From the NCBI GenBank assembly GCA_024803745.1, contig JANJXV010000048.1, positions 4,837,501 to 4,901,500 on the forward strand: 64,000 nt of DNA. The letters are read 5' to 3'. Below the pieces are notes generated by a model, which did not search any database, was not told where the DNA came from, and saw only the letters and a list, made by a program, of their open reading frames with translations. Position numbers and translations under genes: made by a program. This document shows, piece by piece, positions 24,914 through 39,048 of the stretch. Positions within the stretch are counted from its first letter, which is position 1. Every line of letters starts with the position of its first letter. This stretch comes from Megascapheus bottae (lineage: Eukaryota; Chordata; Mammalia; Rodentia; Geomyidae).

Positions 24914-26370
24914 AAACATTACACTTACACTAATCCTAAACCTAAACCTAAACTAACCCTAAACCTTACCCTTACCCTTACCATAACCCTAACACTAACC
25001 CTTACCATAAACCTAACACTATCCCTAACCCCTAACCCTAACCCTAACCATAACCATAACCCTTGCCCTAACCATAACCCTAACCATAATCCCAATCCTA
25101 AACCTAACCCTAACCCTTACCCTTACCCTAACCCTAACCCTTACCCTAACACTAAACCTAACCCTAAACCTAACCCATAACCCTAACCCTAAACCTAACC
25201 CTAACCCTAACCTTAAACATAACCCTAACCCTAAACCAAAACATTACACTTACCCTAATCCTAAACCTAACACTAAACCTAAATCTTACCCTTACCCTTA
25301 CCATAACCCTAACCCTAACCCTTACCCTAAAACTAACACTAACCCTAACCCCTAACCCTAACCCTAACCCTAACCATAACCATAACCCTTGCCCTAACCC
25401 TAACCCTAACCATAATCCCAACCCTAAACCTGAACCTAACCCTTACCCTTACCCTAACCCTAACCCTAACCATAACCTTAACCATAACCCTAACCCTAAA
25501 CCTAAACATTACACTTACCCTAATCCTAAACCTAAACCTAACAGTAAACCTAAACCTTACGCTTACCCTTACCATAACCCTAACCCTAACCCTTATCCTA
25601 AAACTAACACTAACCCTAAACCCTAACCCTAACCCTAACCATAAACGTAACACTTGCCCTAACCCTAACCCTAACCATAATCCCAACCCTAAACCTAACC
25701 CTAAACCTTACCCTTACCCTAACCCTAACCCTAACCCTAACCCTTACCCTAACACTAAACCTAACACTAAACCTAACACTAACCCTAACCTTAACCCTAA
25801 CCCTAACCCTAAACCTAAACATTACACTTACCCTAATCCTAAACCTAAACCTAACACTAACCCAAAACCTTACCCTTACCCTTACCATAACCCTAACCAT
25901 AACCCTTACCCTAAAACTAACACTAACCCTAACCCCTAACCCTAACCATAACCCTTGCCCTAACCCTAACCCTAACCATAATCCCAACCCTAAACCTAAC
26001 CCTAACCCTTACCCTTATACTAACCCTAATCCTAACCCTAACCTTAACCAAAACCCTAACCCTAAACCTAAACATTACACTTACCCTAATCCTAAACCTA
26101 AACCTAACACTAACCCTAAACCTTACCCTTACCCTTACCATAACCCTAACCCTAGCCCTTACCCTAAAACTAACACTAACCATAAACCTTAACCCTAACC
26201 CTAACCATAACAGTAACCCTTGCCCTAACCCTAACCCTAACCATAATCCCAACCCTAAACCTAACCCTAACCCTTACCCTAACCCTAACCCTAACCCTAA
26301 CCCTTACCCTAACACTAAACCTAACCCTAAACCTAACCCCTAACCCTAACCCTAACCCTAACCCTAAACC
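24914..26370. repeat. 290-bp repeat cluster (U2)
   Basis: Spacing is identical to U1. A private CGCTTACCC lies at 25560 in the third copy. Confidence 0.82.
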
Positions 26371-27325
26371 TTAACCTTACCCTAACCATAAACCTAAACC
26401 TTACCCTAACTCTAACCCTAACCCGAACCCTAACCTTTACCCTAACCCTAAACCTAACCCTAACCTTAACCCTTACCCTAACCCTAACCCTAACCCTAAC
26501 CTTTACCATTACCCTAACCCTAACCCTAACCTTAATGCTAACCCTAACCGTAACCTAACCATAACCTTTACCATAACCCTAACCCTAACACTAATCCATA
26601 CACTAAAACTAACCCTAACCCTAACCTTTCCAATTTCCCTAACCCTAACCCTAAACCTAAACCTAAACCTTACCCTTACCCTTGCCCTAACCCTAACCCA
26701 AACCCTAACCCTAACCCTTAACTTAACCCTAACCCTAACACTAAACCTAACACTTACACTTGCCCTAACCCTAAGACTAACCCTAACACTTACCCTTACC
26801 CTAAACCTAACCCTAACCTTAACCCTAACCCTTACCCTAAACCTAACCCTAACTCTAAACTTAATGCTAACCCTAACCCTAACCCTAACCCTTACCCTAA
26901 CCCTTACCCTTTCCCTAACGCTAGCCCTAACCCTAAACTTAACCCTAACTCTAACCCTAACCCTTACACTTACCCTGACCCTAAACTTAAACATAACCCT
27001 GAACCTAACCCTAATCCTAAACCTCACCCTTACAAGTACGCTAACCCTAACCCTAACCATACCCGATCCCTAACCTCTAACCCTAACCCTAACCCTCACC
27101 ATAACCCTAAACCTAACCCTAACTCTTACGCTTATCCTAACCCTAACCCTAACCCTAACCCCCAACCCTAACCCTAACCCTAACACTTACCCTTACCCTA
27201 CCCTAACCCTAACTCTAAACCTAACCCTAACCCTAACCCTAACCCTTACCAGAACCCTAAACCTAACCCTAACCCTAACCCTTACTCTAACCCTAACCCT
27301 AACCCTAAAACTAACTCTAACCCTA
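26124..27325. repeat. N block (U2)
   Basis: This copy has CCTAAACTTAACC near 26931, an allele shared with U3-U6 and absent from U1. Confidence 0.75.
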
Positions 27326-27410
27326 ACACTAACCCTTACACTTACCCTAACCCGAACCCTAACACTTACCCTTACCCTAACCCTAAATCTAACCCTTACC
27401 CTAACCCTAA

Positions 27411-29084
27411 CCCTAGCCCTAACCCTTACCCTTACCCTAACCCTAACACCTAACCATAACCCTAAACCTTACCTTTACCCTAAACCTAAATCTAAACCTA
27501 ACCGTAAACCTTACCCTTACCCTAAACCTAACCCTAACACTAACACTAACCGTAACCCTAACCCTAACCAGAACCCTAAAACTTACTCTTACCTTAACCC
27601 TAACATTAACCCTAACTCTAACCCCTAACCCTAAACCTTACCCTTACCCTAACCCTATCCCCTAACCCTAACCCTAGCCCTAACCTTAACTCTAACCTTA
27701 ACCCTAACTCTTACCCTTACCGTAGCCCCAACCCTAAACCTAAACCTAACCTTAATCCTATCCCTAACCCTAATGCTAAACCTAAAGTTTACCCTAACCC
27801 TCACCCTAAACCTAACCCTTACCCTTACCCTAACCCTAACCTAACCCTTACTCTAACCCTAACCCTAACCCTAACCCTAACCCCAACTCTTACCCTTACC
27901 CAACCCTAACCCTAACCCCAACCCTAACACTTACCCATACCCTAACCCTAAACCTGACCCTAACTCTAACGTTACCCTTACCTAACACTAATCCTAACCC
28001 TAACACCTAACCCTAACCCTAACCCTAACCCTAACATTACCCTTACCATAACACTAAACCTAAGCCTAAACCTAACCCTAAACTTAACCCTAACCCTAAC
28101 CCTAATCCTAAACCTTACCATTACCCTAACCCTAAACATAAACCTAACCCTAACCATAACCATAACACTTACTCTAACCCTAACCCTAACACTTACCCTA
28201 ACCCTAACCCTAACCCTAACCCTTAACCTAACCCTAACCCTTACCCTATCCCTAACCCTAACCCGAACCCTAACCCCTAACCCTAACCCTAACCCTCACC
28301 CTTACACTAACCATAACCCTAAGCCTTATCCTTACCCTAACCCTAAACCTAAACCTAACCTTAACCCTAACCCTAGCCCTAACCCTTACCCTTACCCTAA
28401 ACCTAACACCGAACCATAACCCTAAACCTTACCTTTACCCTAAACCTAAATCTAAACCTAACCGTAAACCTTACCCTTACCCTAAACCTAACCCTAACCC
28501 TAACACTAACCGTAACCCTAACCCTAACCAGAACCCTAAAACTTACTCTTACCTTAACCCTAACATTAACCCTAACTCTAACCCCTAACCCGAAACCTTA
28601 CCCTTACCCTAACCCTATCCCCTAACCCTAACCCTAGCCCTAACCTTAACTCTAACCCTAACCATAACTCTTACACTTACCGTAGCCCCAACCCTAAACC
28701 TAAACCTAAACTTAATCCTATCCCTAACCCTAACGCTAAACCTAAAGTTTACCTTAACCCTCACCCTAAACCTAACCCTTACCCTTACCCTAACCCTAAC
28801 CTAACCCTTACTCTAACCCTAACCCTAACCCTAACCCTAACCCCAACCCTTACCCTTACCCAACCCTAACCCTAACCCCAACCCTGACACTTACCCATAC
28901 CCTAACCCTAAACCTGACCCTAACCCTAACGTTACCCTTACCTAACCCTAACCCTAACCCTAACACCTAACCCTAACCCTAACCCTAACCCTAACATTAC
29001 CCTTACCCTAACACTAAACCTAAGCCTAACCCTAACCCTAAACTTAACCCTAACACTAATCCTAAACCTAACCCTTACCCTTAC
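27411..29084. repeat. 960-bp direct repeat pair in U3
   Basis: The landmark is at 27411 and 28371. The second copy carries the GAACC allele at 28411, which the first copy (27451) lacks, so the change arose in one copy and spread with the unit. Confidence 0.82.
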
Positions 29085-29978
29085 CCTAATCTTAACCCTA
29101 ACCCTAACCACTATCCCTTAACCTAACCCTAATCCTAACACTTACCCTTATACTAACGCTAAACCTAACCCTTACCATAACCCTAAACCTAACCCTAACC
29201 CTAACACTAACCCTTACACTTACCCTAAACCTAACCGTAACACTTACCCTTACACTTACCCTAACCCTAACCGTAACACTTACCCTTACCCTAACCCTAA
29301 ACCTAACCCTTACCCTAACCCTAACCCTAACCCTAAACCCTAATCCTAACCCTAACCCTAACACTAAACCTAACCCTTAACCTTACTCTAACGCTTAACC
29401 TAAACCTAACCCTTACCCTAACCCTAAAGCTAACCCTTACCCTAACCCTAACCCGAAGCCTAACCCCTAACCCTAAACCTAACACTCACCCTAAACCTAA
29501 CCCTAACCCTTACCCTTACAGTAACCCTTACCCTTACACTAACCCTAATCCTAACCCTAACCCGAAACCTTACCCTTACCCTAAACCTAACCCTAACCCT
29601 TACCCTTACCCTAACCTTAACCCTAACCCTAACCCTTATCCTTACCTTAACCCTAACGCTAACATTAACCCTAAATCTAACACTTAACCCTAAGCCTAAA
29701 CCTTACCCTTACCCTAACCCTAACCCTAACCCTAACCCTAACGATAACCCTAAACCTTACCCTAACCCTAACCCTAACCCTAACCCTAACCATAACTTAA
29801 CCCTAACCCTAACCCTAACCCTAACCCTTACCCTGACCTAACCCTAACCCTAACTCTCACACTTACCATTACCCTAACCCTAACCATGACCCTAACCCTA
29901 ACCTTACCCTTATCCTAACCCTAACCCTAAACCTAACACTTAACCTTACCCTAACTCTAAACCTAACCCTAACCCTAA

Positions 29979-30164
29979 CCCTACACATAACTCTACCCCT
30001 AACCCTAATCCTAACCCTACCCCTAACTCTACCTCTACCCCTACCCCCAACCCTAATCCTAACCCAAAAGCTACCCCTCCCCCTTCTCCTACACCTAAAC
30101 GTAACCCCCACCTAACCCTATCCTAACCCTAGCCCGAGCCCAACCCCAACCCTAACCCTACCCT
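29979..30164. repeat. Divergent CCCCTA/polypyrimidine island (U3)
   Basis: This is the U3 copy, with the pyrimidine run at 30071-30090. The island matches U1 while its right flank carries the derived AATCTTAACC at 30202. Confidence 0.75.
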
Positions 30165-30466
30165 TAACATTAACCCTATCTCTAACCCTAAACCTACACC
30201 TAATCTTAACCCTAACCCTAACCCTAAACCTAACCCTAACTGTAACCCTTACCCTTACCCTAACCCTAACCCCCAAACTAACCCTAACCCTAACCCTAAC
30301 TCTTACCATAAACCAAACCCTAGCCCTAACCTAACTCTTACTCTTACCCTAACCCTAACCAAACCTATCCCTAACCAGAACTCTAAACCTTACACTTACC
30401 CTAAACCTAACCCTAACTCTTGACCTAAACTTAACACTAACCCTAACCCCTAACCCTAACTTTTAC

Positions 30467-31675
30467 CCTAAACCTTACCCTTACCCTTACCTTAACCCTA
30501 ACCCTAACCCTTACCCTAAAACTAACACTAACCCTAAACCCTAACCCTAACCCTAACCCTAACCATAACCATAACCATAACCCTTGCCCTAACCCTAACC
30601 CTAACCATAATCCCAACCCTAAACCTAACCCTAACCCTTACCCTTACCTAACCCTACCCCTAACCCTAACCCTAACCCTTACCCTAACACTAAACCTAAC
30701 CCTAAACCTAACCCCTAACCCTAACCCTAACCCTAAACCTTAACCTTACCCTAACCATAAACCTAACCTTACACTAACCCTAACCCAAAACCTAACCCTA
30801 ACCATTACCCTAACCCTAAACCTAACCCTAACCTTAACCCTTACCCTTACCCTAACCCTAACCCTAACCCTAACCTTTACCATTACCCTAACCCTAACCC
30901 TAACCTTAATGCTAACCCTAACCTAACCATAACCTCTACCCTAACCCTAACCCTAACACTAATCCATACACTAAAACTTACCCTAACTCTAACCTTTCCA
31001 ATTTCCCTAACCCTAACCCTAACCCTAAAGCTTAACCTTACCCTTACCCTTACCCTAACCGTAAACCAAACCCTAACCCTAACCCTTAACTTAACCCTAA
31101 CCCTAACACTAAACCTAACCCTTACACTTGCCCTAATCCTAAGACTAACCTTAACCCTTACCCTTACCCTAAACCTAACCCTAACCTTAACCTAACCCTT
31201 ACCCTAACCCTAACCCTAACTCTAAACTTAATGCTAACCCTAACCCTAACCCTAACCCTTTCCCTAATGCTAACCCTAACCCTAACCTTAACCCTAACTG
31301 TAACCCTAACCTTTACACTTACCCTGACCCTAACCCTAAACATAACCCTGACCCTAACCCTAATCCTAAACCTCACCCTTACAAGTACGCTAACCCTAAC
31401 CATAACCATAACCCGAACCGTAACCTCTAACCCTAACCCTAACCCTCACCCTATCCCTAAACCTAACCCTAACTCTTAAGCTTACCCTAACCCTAACCCT
31501 AACCCTAACCCCTAACCCTAATCTTAACGCTAACACTTACCTTTACCCTACCCTAACCCTAACTCTAAACCTAACCCTAACCCTAACCCTAAACCTTACC
31601 AGAACACTAAACCTAACCCTAAACCTAACCCTTACCCTAACCCTAACCCTAACCCTTACCCTAAAACTAACCCTA
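30467..31675. repeat. E block (U3)
   Basis: This copy has one more perfect hexamer than U1/U2 before the CCATAA run (30539-30562 against three hexamers). It also has a private CCATAA at 31401. AAGCTT sites lie at 31028 and 31478. Confidence 0.75.
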
Positions 31676-32536
31676 ACCCTAACCCTAACCCCTAACCATA
31701 AACCTAAACCTAACCTTATCCCTAACCCTTACCCTAACACTAACCCTAACGCTTACCCTGAAACTAACCCTAACGCTAACCCCTAAACCTAACCCTAACC
31801 CTAACACTAACACTATCATTTACCCTAACCCTAACCCTAACCCTAACCCTTACCCTAACCCTAACCCTAACCCTTACCCTAACCCTAACCATAACCCGGA
31901 CCCTAACCCCTAACCCTAACCTTAACCCTCACCCTAACGCTAACCCTAAAACTAACTCTTGTCCTTAACCTAACCCTAACCCTAAACCTAACCTTAACTC
32001 TAACCCTAACCCTAACCCTTACCCCAACCCTTACCCTAACCCCTAACGCTAACCCTAATACTTACACTTTCCCTAAACCTAAACCTAACCCTAAACCTAA
32101 ACCTTACCCTTACCGTAAACCTAAGCCTAACCCTAACCGTAAACCTAACCCTATCCCGAACCCTAACCCTTACTCTTACCTTAACTCTAAACCGAAACCT
32201 AACTCTAACCCCAAACCCTAAAACTTACCCTTACCCTAACCCTAACCCTAACGTTCACCCTAACCCTAACCCTAACCCTTACACTTAACCTAACCCTAAC
32301 CCCAAACCTAACCCTAAACCTAACCCTAACCCTAACCCTAACCCTTACCGAACCCTACCCCTAACCCTAACCGGAACCCTAACCCTAACCGGAACCCTAA
32401 CCCTAAACCTAACCCTAACCCCTAAACCCTCAACCTAACCCTAACCCTAAACCTTAAACTAACCCTTACCCTAACCCCAAACCTAAACCTAAACCTAACC
32501 CTAATCCTAACCCTAACCCTAACCCTAAACCTACAC

Positions 32537-32557
32537 TTAACCCTAACCTTACCCTTA
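32537..32557. other. Deletion scar of the 1,610-bp block, decayed (U3)
   Basis: The left flank (ACCTACACTTAACCC) joins directly to the right flank (CTTACCCTTATGC). One C is missing compared with U6, giving CCTAACCTTACCC. Confidence 0.85.
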
Positions 32558-33532
32558 TGCTAACCCTAAAACTAACCTTAAACCCAACCCTAAACCTAAC
32601 CCTAACCCTTACCCTTACCCTAACCCTAAAACTAACCCTAACCTTCACCCTTACCCTTACCCTAACCCTAACCCTTAACCTAATACTTACCCTTACCCTA
32701 ACCCTAACCCTGACTCTAACCCTAGCCTTCCGTAACCCTAATACAACCCTAACCCCTAACACTAAACCTAACCCTAAACCTTACCTTTACCCTAACCCTA
32801 ACACTAACCCTAAGCCCTAACCCTAACCCTAACCCTAACCCTTACCCTAACCCTAACCCTAACTCTAACCCTAAACCGAAACCTAACCCTAACCCTTAAC
32901 CTAACCCTAACCCTAACCCTAACCCTAACCCTAAACCAAAGCCTAACCTTAACCCTAACCCTTACCCTTATCCTAACCCTAACCCTAACCCTAACCCTAA
33001 CCCTTACCCTAAACCTAATCCTAACACTTACCCTAACGCTAACCCTAACACGAACCCTTACTCGTAACCCTAACCCTAACCCTTACCCTTACCCTAACCC
33101 TAACCCTACACTTATCCCCAAACCTAAACCTAAACCTAACCCTTACCCTTACCCTAACCCTAACCCAAACCCTTACCCTAAACCTAACCCTAACACTAAC
33201 CCTAACCCTTACTCTTACCCTAACCCTAACCCCAAACCTAAACCTAACCTAACCCTAAAACTTACCCTTTCCCTAAACCTAACCCTCACCCTTATCCTAA
33301 CCCTAACCCTAACCCTAACCCTAAGCCCTAACACTAACTGTAACCCTGAACCTTACCCTTACCCTAATCCTAACCCAAAAGCTAACCCTAACCCTAACCC
33401 TAACCATTACCCTAACACTAACCTTAACCTTAACCCCAACTGTAAACCTAACCTAACCTTAACCCTAATGCTTACCCTTACCCTGACCCTAACCCTAACC
33501 CTAACCCTAACCTTAACCCTAACCCTAAACCT

Positions 33533-34952
33533 AAACATTACACTTACACTAATCCTAAACCTAAACCTAAACTAACCCTAAACCTTACCCTTACCCTTAC
33601 CATAACCCTAACACTAACCCTTACCATAAACCTAACACTATCCCTAACCCCTAACCCTAACCCTAACCATAACCATAACCCTTGCCCTAACCATAACCCT
33701 AACCATAATCCCAATCCTAAACCTAACCCTAACCCTTACCCTTACCCTAACCCTAACCCTTACCCTAACACTAAACCTAACCCTAACCCTAACCTTAAAC
33801 ATAACCCTAACCCTAAACCAAAACATTACACTTACCCTAATCCTAAACCTAACACTAAACCTAAATCTTACCCTTACCCTTACCATAACCCTAACCCTAA
33901 CCCTTACCCTAAAACTAACACTAACCCTAACCCCTAACCCTAACCCTAACCCTAACCATAACCATAACCCTTGCCCTAACCCTAACCCTAACCATAATCC
34001 CAACCCTAAACCTGAACCTAACCCTTACCCTTACCCTAACCCTAACCCTAACCATAACCTTAACCATAACCCTAACCCTAAACCTAAACATTACACTTAC
34101 CCTAATCCTAAACCTAAACCTAACAGTAAACCTAAACCTTACCCTTACCCTTACCATAACCCTAACCCTAACCCTTATCCTAAAACTAACACTAACCCTA
34201 AACCCTAACCCTAACCCTAACCATAAACGTAACACTTGCCCTAACCCTAACCCTAACCATAATCCCAACCCTAAACCTAACCCTAAACCTTACCCTTACC
34301 CTAACCCTAACCCTAACCCTAACCCTTACCCTAACACTAAACCTAACACTAAACCTAACACTAACCCTAACCTTAACCCTAACCCTAACCCTAAACCTAA
34401 ACATTACACTTACCCTAATCCTAAACCTAAACCTAACACTAACCCAAAACCTTACCCTTACCCTTACCATAACCCTAACCATAACCCTTACCCTAAAACT
34501 AACACTAACCCTAACCCCTAACCCTAACCATAACCCTTGCCCTAACCCTAACCCTAACCATAATCCCAACCCTAAACCTAACCCTAACCCTTACCCTTAT
34601 ACTAACCCTAATCCTAACCCTAACCTTAACCAAAACCCTAACCCTAAACCTAAACATTACACTTACCCTAATCCTAAACCTAAACCTAACACTAACCCTA
34701 AACCTTACCCTTACCCTTACCATAACCCTAACCCTAGCCCTTACCCTAAAACTAACACTAACCATAAACCTTAACCCTAACCCTAACCATAACAGTAACC
34801 CTTGCCCTAACCCTAACCCTAACCATAATCCCAACCCTAAACCTAACCCTAACCCTTACCCTAACCCTAACCCTAACCCTAACCCTTACCCTAACACTAA
34901 ACCTAACCCTAAACCTAACCCCTAACCCTAACCCTAACCCTAACCCTAAACC
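33533..34952. repeat. 290-bp repeat cluster with 37-bp deletion (U3)
   Basis: The first copy lacks 37 bases near 33781. In the other units the sequence CTAAACCTAACCCTAA occurs twice 37 bases apart (42355 and 42392 region in U4); U3 has it once. The loss removes a CCCATAACC that otherwise ends an open frame on the - strand. Confidence 0.83.
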
Positions 34953-35907
34953 TTAACCTTACCCTAACCATAAACCTAAACCTTACCCTAACTCTAACCC
35001 TAACCCGAACCCTAACCTTTACCCTAACCCTAAACCTAACCCTAACCTTAACCCTTACCCTAACCCTAACCCTAACCCTAACCTTTACCATTACCCTAAC
35101 CCTAACCCTAACCTTAATGCTAACCCTAACCGTAACCTAACCATAACCTTTACCATAACCCTAACCCTAACACTAATCCATACACTAAAACTAACCCTAA
35201 CCCTAACCTTTCCAATTTCCCTAACCCTAACCCTAAACCTAAACCTAAACCTTACCCTTACCCTTGCCCTAACCCTAACCCAAACCCTAACCCTAACCCT
35301 TAACTTAACCCTAACCCTAACACTAAACCTAACACTTACACTTGCCCTAACCCTAAGACTAACCCTAACACTTACCCTTACCCTAAACCTAACCCTAACC
35401 TTAACCCTAACCCTTACCCTAAACCTAACCCTAACTCTAAACTTAATGCTAACCCTAACCCTAACCCTAACCCTTACCCTAACCCTTACCCTTTCCCTAA
35501 CGCTAGCCCTAACCCTAAACTTAACCCTAACTCTAACCCTAACCCTTACACTTACCCTGACCCTAAACTTAAACATAACCCTGAACCTAACCCTAATCCT
35601 AAACCTCACCCTTACAAGTACGCTAACCCTAACCCTAACCATACCCGATCCCTAACCTCTAACCCTAACCCTAACCCTCACCATAACCCTAAACCTAACC
35701 CTAACTCTTACGCTTATCCTAACCCTAACCCTAACCCTAACCCCCAACCCTAACCCTAACCCTAACACTTACCCTTACCCTACCCTAACCCTAACTCTAA
35801 ACCTAACCCTAACCCTAACCCTAACCCTTACCAGAACCCTAAACCTAACCCTAACCCTAACCCTTACTCTAACCCTAACCCTAACCCTAAAACTAACTCT
35901 AACCCTA
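34706..35907. repeat. N block (U3)
   Basis: This copy matches U2 at the markers compared. Confidence 0.75.
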
Positions 35908-35992
35908 ACACTAACCCTTACACTTACCCTAACCCGAACCCTAACACTTACCCTTACCCTAACCCTAAATCTAACCCTTACCCTAACCCTAA

Positions 35993-37666
35993 CCCTAGCC
36001 CTAACCCTTACCCTTACCCTAACCCTAACACCTAACCATAACCCTAAACCTTACCTTTACCCTAAACCTAAATCTAAACCTAACCGTAAACCTTACCCTT
36101 ACCCTAAACCTAACCCTAACACTAACACTAACCGTAACCCTAACCCTAACCAGAACCCTAAAACTTACTCTTACCTTAACCCTAACATTAACCCTAACTC
36201 TAACCCCTAACCCTAAACCTTACCCTTACCCTAACCCTATCCCCTAACCCTAACCCTAGCCCTAACCTTAACTCTAACCTTAACCCTAACTCTTACCCTT
36301 ACCGTAGCCCCAACCCTAAACCTAAACCTAACCTTAATCCTATCCCTAACCCTAATGCTAAACCTAAAGTTTACCCTAACCCTCACCCTAAACCTAACCC
36401 TTACCCTTACCCTAACCCTAACCTAACCCTTACTCTAACCCTAACCCTAACCCTAACCCTAACCCCAACTCTTACCCTTACCCAACCCTAACCCTAACCC
36501 CAACCCTAACACTTACCCATACCCTAACCCTAAACCTGACCCTAACTCTAACGTTACCCTTACCTAACACTAATCCTAACCCTAACACCTAACCCTAACC
36601 CTAACCCTAACCCTAACATTACCCTTACCATAACACTAAACCTAAGCCTAAACCTAACCCTAAACTTAACCCTAACCCTAACCCTAATCCTAAACCTTAC
36701 CATTACCCTAACCCTAAACATAAACCTAACCCTAACCATAACCATAACACTTACTCTAACCCTAACCCTAACACTTACCCTAACCCTAACCCTAACCCTA
36801 ACCCTTAACCTAACCCTAACCCTTACCCTAACCCTAACCCTAACCCGAACCCTAACCCCTAACCCTAACCCTAACCCTCACCCTTACACTAACCATAACC
36901 CTAAGCCTTATCCTTACCCTAACCCTAAACCTAAACCTAACCTTAACCCTAACCCTAGCCCTAACCCTTACCCTTACCCTAAACCTAACACCGAACCATA
37001 ACCCTAAACCTTACCTTTACCCTAAACCTAAATCTAAACCTAACCGTAAACCTTACCCTTACCCTAAACCTAACCCTAACCCTAACACTAACCGTAACCC
37101 TAACCCTAACCAGAACCCTAAAACTTACTCTTACCTTAACCCTAACATTAACCCTAACTCTAACCCCTAACCCGAAACCTTACCCTTACCCTAACCCTAT
37201 CCCCTAACCCTAACCCTAGCCCTAACCTTAACTCTAACCCTAACCATAACTCTTACACTTACCGTAGCCCCAACCCTAAACCTAAACCTAAACTTAATCC
37301 TATCCCTAACCCTAACGCTAAACCTAAAGTTTACCTTAACCCTCACCCTAAACCTAACCCTTACCCTTACCCTAACCCTAACCTAACCCTTACTCTAACC
37401 CTAACCCTAACCCTAACCCTAACCCCAACCCTTACCCTTACCCAACCCTAACCCTAACCCCAACCCTGACACTTACCCATACCCTAACCCTAAACCTGAC
37501 CCTAACCCTAACGTTACCCTTACCTAACCCTAACCCTAACCCTAACACCTAACCCTAACCCTAACCCTAACCCTAACATTACCCTTACCCTAACACTAAA
37601 CCTAAGCCTAACCCTAACCCTAAACTTAACCCTAACACTAATCCTAAACCTAACCCTTACCCTTAC
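35993..37666. repeat. 960-bp direct repeat pair in U4
   Basis: The landmark is at 35993 and 36953. The GAACC allele is in the second copy at 36993. Confidence 0.82.
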
Positions 37667-38560
37667 CCTAATCTTAACCCTAACCCTAACCACTATCCCT
37701 TAACCTAACCCTAATCCTAACACTTACCCTTATACTAACGCTAAACCTAACCCTTACCATAACCCTAAACCTAACCCTAACCCTAACACTAACCCTTACA
37801 CTTACCCTAAACCTAACCGTAACACTTACCCTTACACTTACCCTAACCCTAACCGTAACACTTACCCTTACCCTAACCCTAAACCTAACCCTTACCCTAA
37901 CCCTAACCCTAACCCTAAACCCTAATCCTAACCCTAACCCTAACACTAAACCTAACCCTTAACCTTACTCTAACGCTTAACCTAACCCTAACCCTTACCC
38001 TAACCCTAAAGCTAACCCTTACCCTAACCCTAACCCGAAGCCTAACCCCTAACCCTAAACCTAACACTCACCCTAAACCTAACCCTAACCCTTACCCTTA
38101 CAGTAACCCTTACCCTTACACTAACCCTAATCCTAACCCTAACCCGAAACCTTACCCTTACCCTAAACCTAACCCTAACCCTTACCCTTACCCTAACCTT
38201 AACCCTAACCCTAACCCTTATCCTTACCTTAACCCTAACGCTAACATTAACCCTAAATCTAACACTTAACCCTAAGCCTAAACCTTACCCTTACCCTAAC
38301 CCTAACCCTAACCCTAACCCTAACGATAACCCTAAACCTTACCCTAACCCTAACCCTAACCCTAACCCTAACCATAACTTAACCCTAACCCTAACCCTAA
38401 CCCTAACCCTTACCCTGACCTAACCCTAACCCTAACTCTCACACTTACCATTACCCTAACCCTAACCATGACCCTAACCCTAACCTTACCCTTATCCTAA
38501 CCCTAACCCTAAACCTAACACTTAACCTTACCCTAACTCTAAACCTAACCCTAACCCTAA

Positions 38561-38746
38561 CCCTACACATAACTCTACCCCTAACCCTAATCCTAACCCT
38601 ACCCCTAACTCTACCTCTACCCCTACCCCCAACCCTAATCCTAACCCAAAAGCTACCCCTCCCCCTTCTCCTACACCTAAACGTAACCCCCACCTAACCC
38701 TATCCTAACCCTAGCCCGAGCCCAACCCCAACCCTAACCCTACCCT
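38561..38746. repeat. Divergent CCCCTA/polypyrimidine island (U4)
   Basis: This is the U4 copy, with the pyrimidine run at 38653-38672. I noticed no change within it. Confidence 0.75.
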
Positions 38747-39048
38747 TAACATTAACCCTATCTCTAACCCTAAACCTACACCTAATCTTAACCCTAACCC
38801 TAACCCTAAACCTAACCCTAACTGTAACCCTTACCCTTACCCTAACCCTAACCCCAAAACTAACCCTAACCCTAACCCTAACTCTTACCATAAACCAAAC
38901 CCTAGCCCTAGCCTAACTCTTACTCTTACCCTAACCCTAACCAAACCTATCCCTAACCAGAACTCTAAACCTTACACTTACCCTAAACCTAACCCTAACT
39001 CTTGACCTAAACTTAACACTAACCCTAACCCCTAACCCTAACTTTTAC

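Larger units (their letters stand above)
10581..27410. repeat. Higher-order unit U2 (16,830 bp, long form with inner amplification)
   Basis: This unit has the same order of blocks as U1. Its extra length comes from three additional copies of a 2,062-bp segment (6,186 bp), a 414-bp segment near 23240-23660, and a few hexamer-length gains and losses. It retains the 1,610-bp block. Private variants include a CGCTTA at 25560 and a TTATCC at 19861. It shares the AAACTT allele of the N block (26936) with U3-U6 and not with U1. Confidence 0.85.
27411..35992. repeat. Higher-order unit U3 (8,582 bp, short form)
   Basis: This unit has lost the 1,610-bp block and carries a private 37-bp deletion near 33781. 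Derived alleles shared with U4-U6 are ACACCGAACC at 28406, AATCTTAACC at 30202 and CACTAATCCTAACC at 27986. Private alleles include CCCTATCCC at 28244, a CCCCCAAAC context at 30270 and an extra CCATAA at 31401. Confidence 0.88.
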
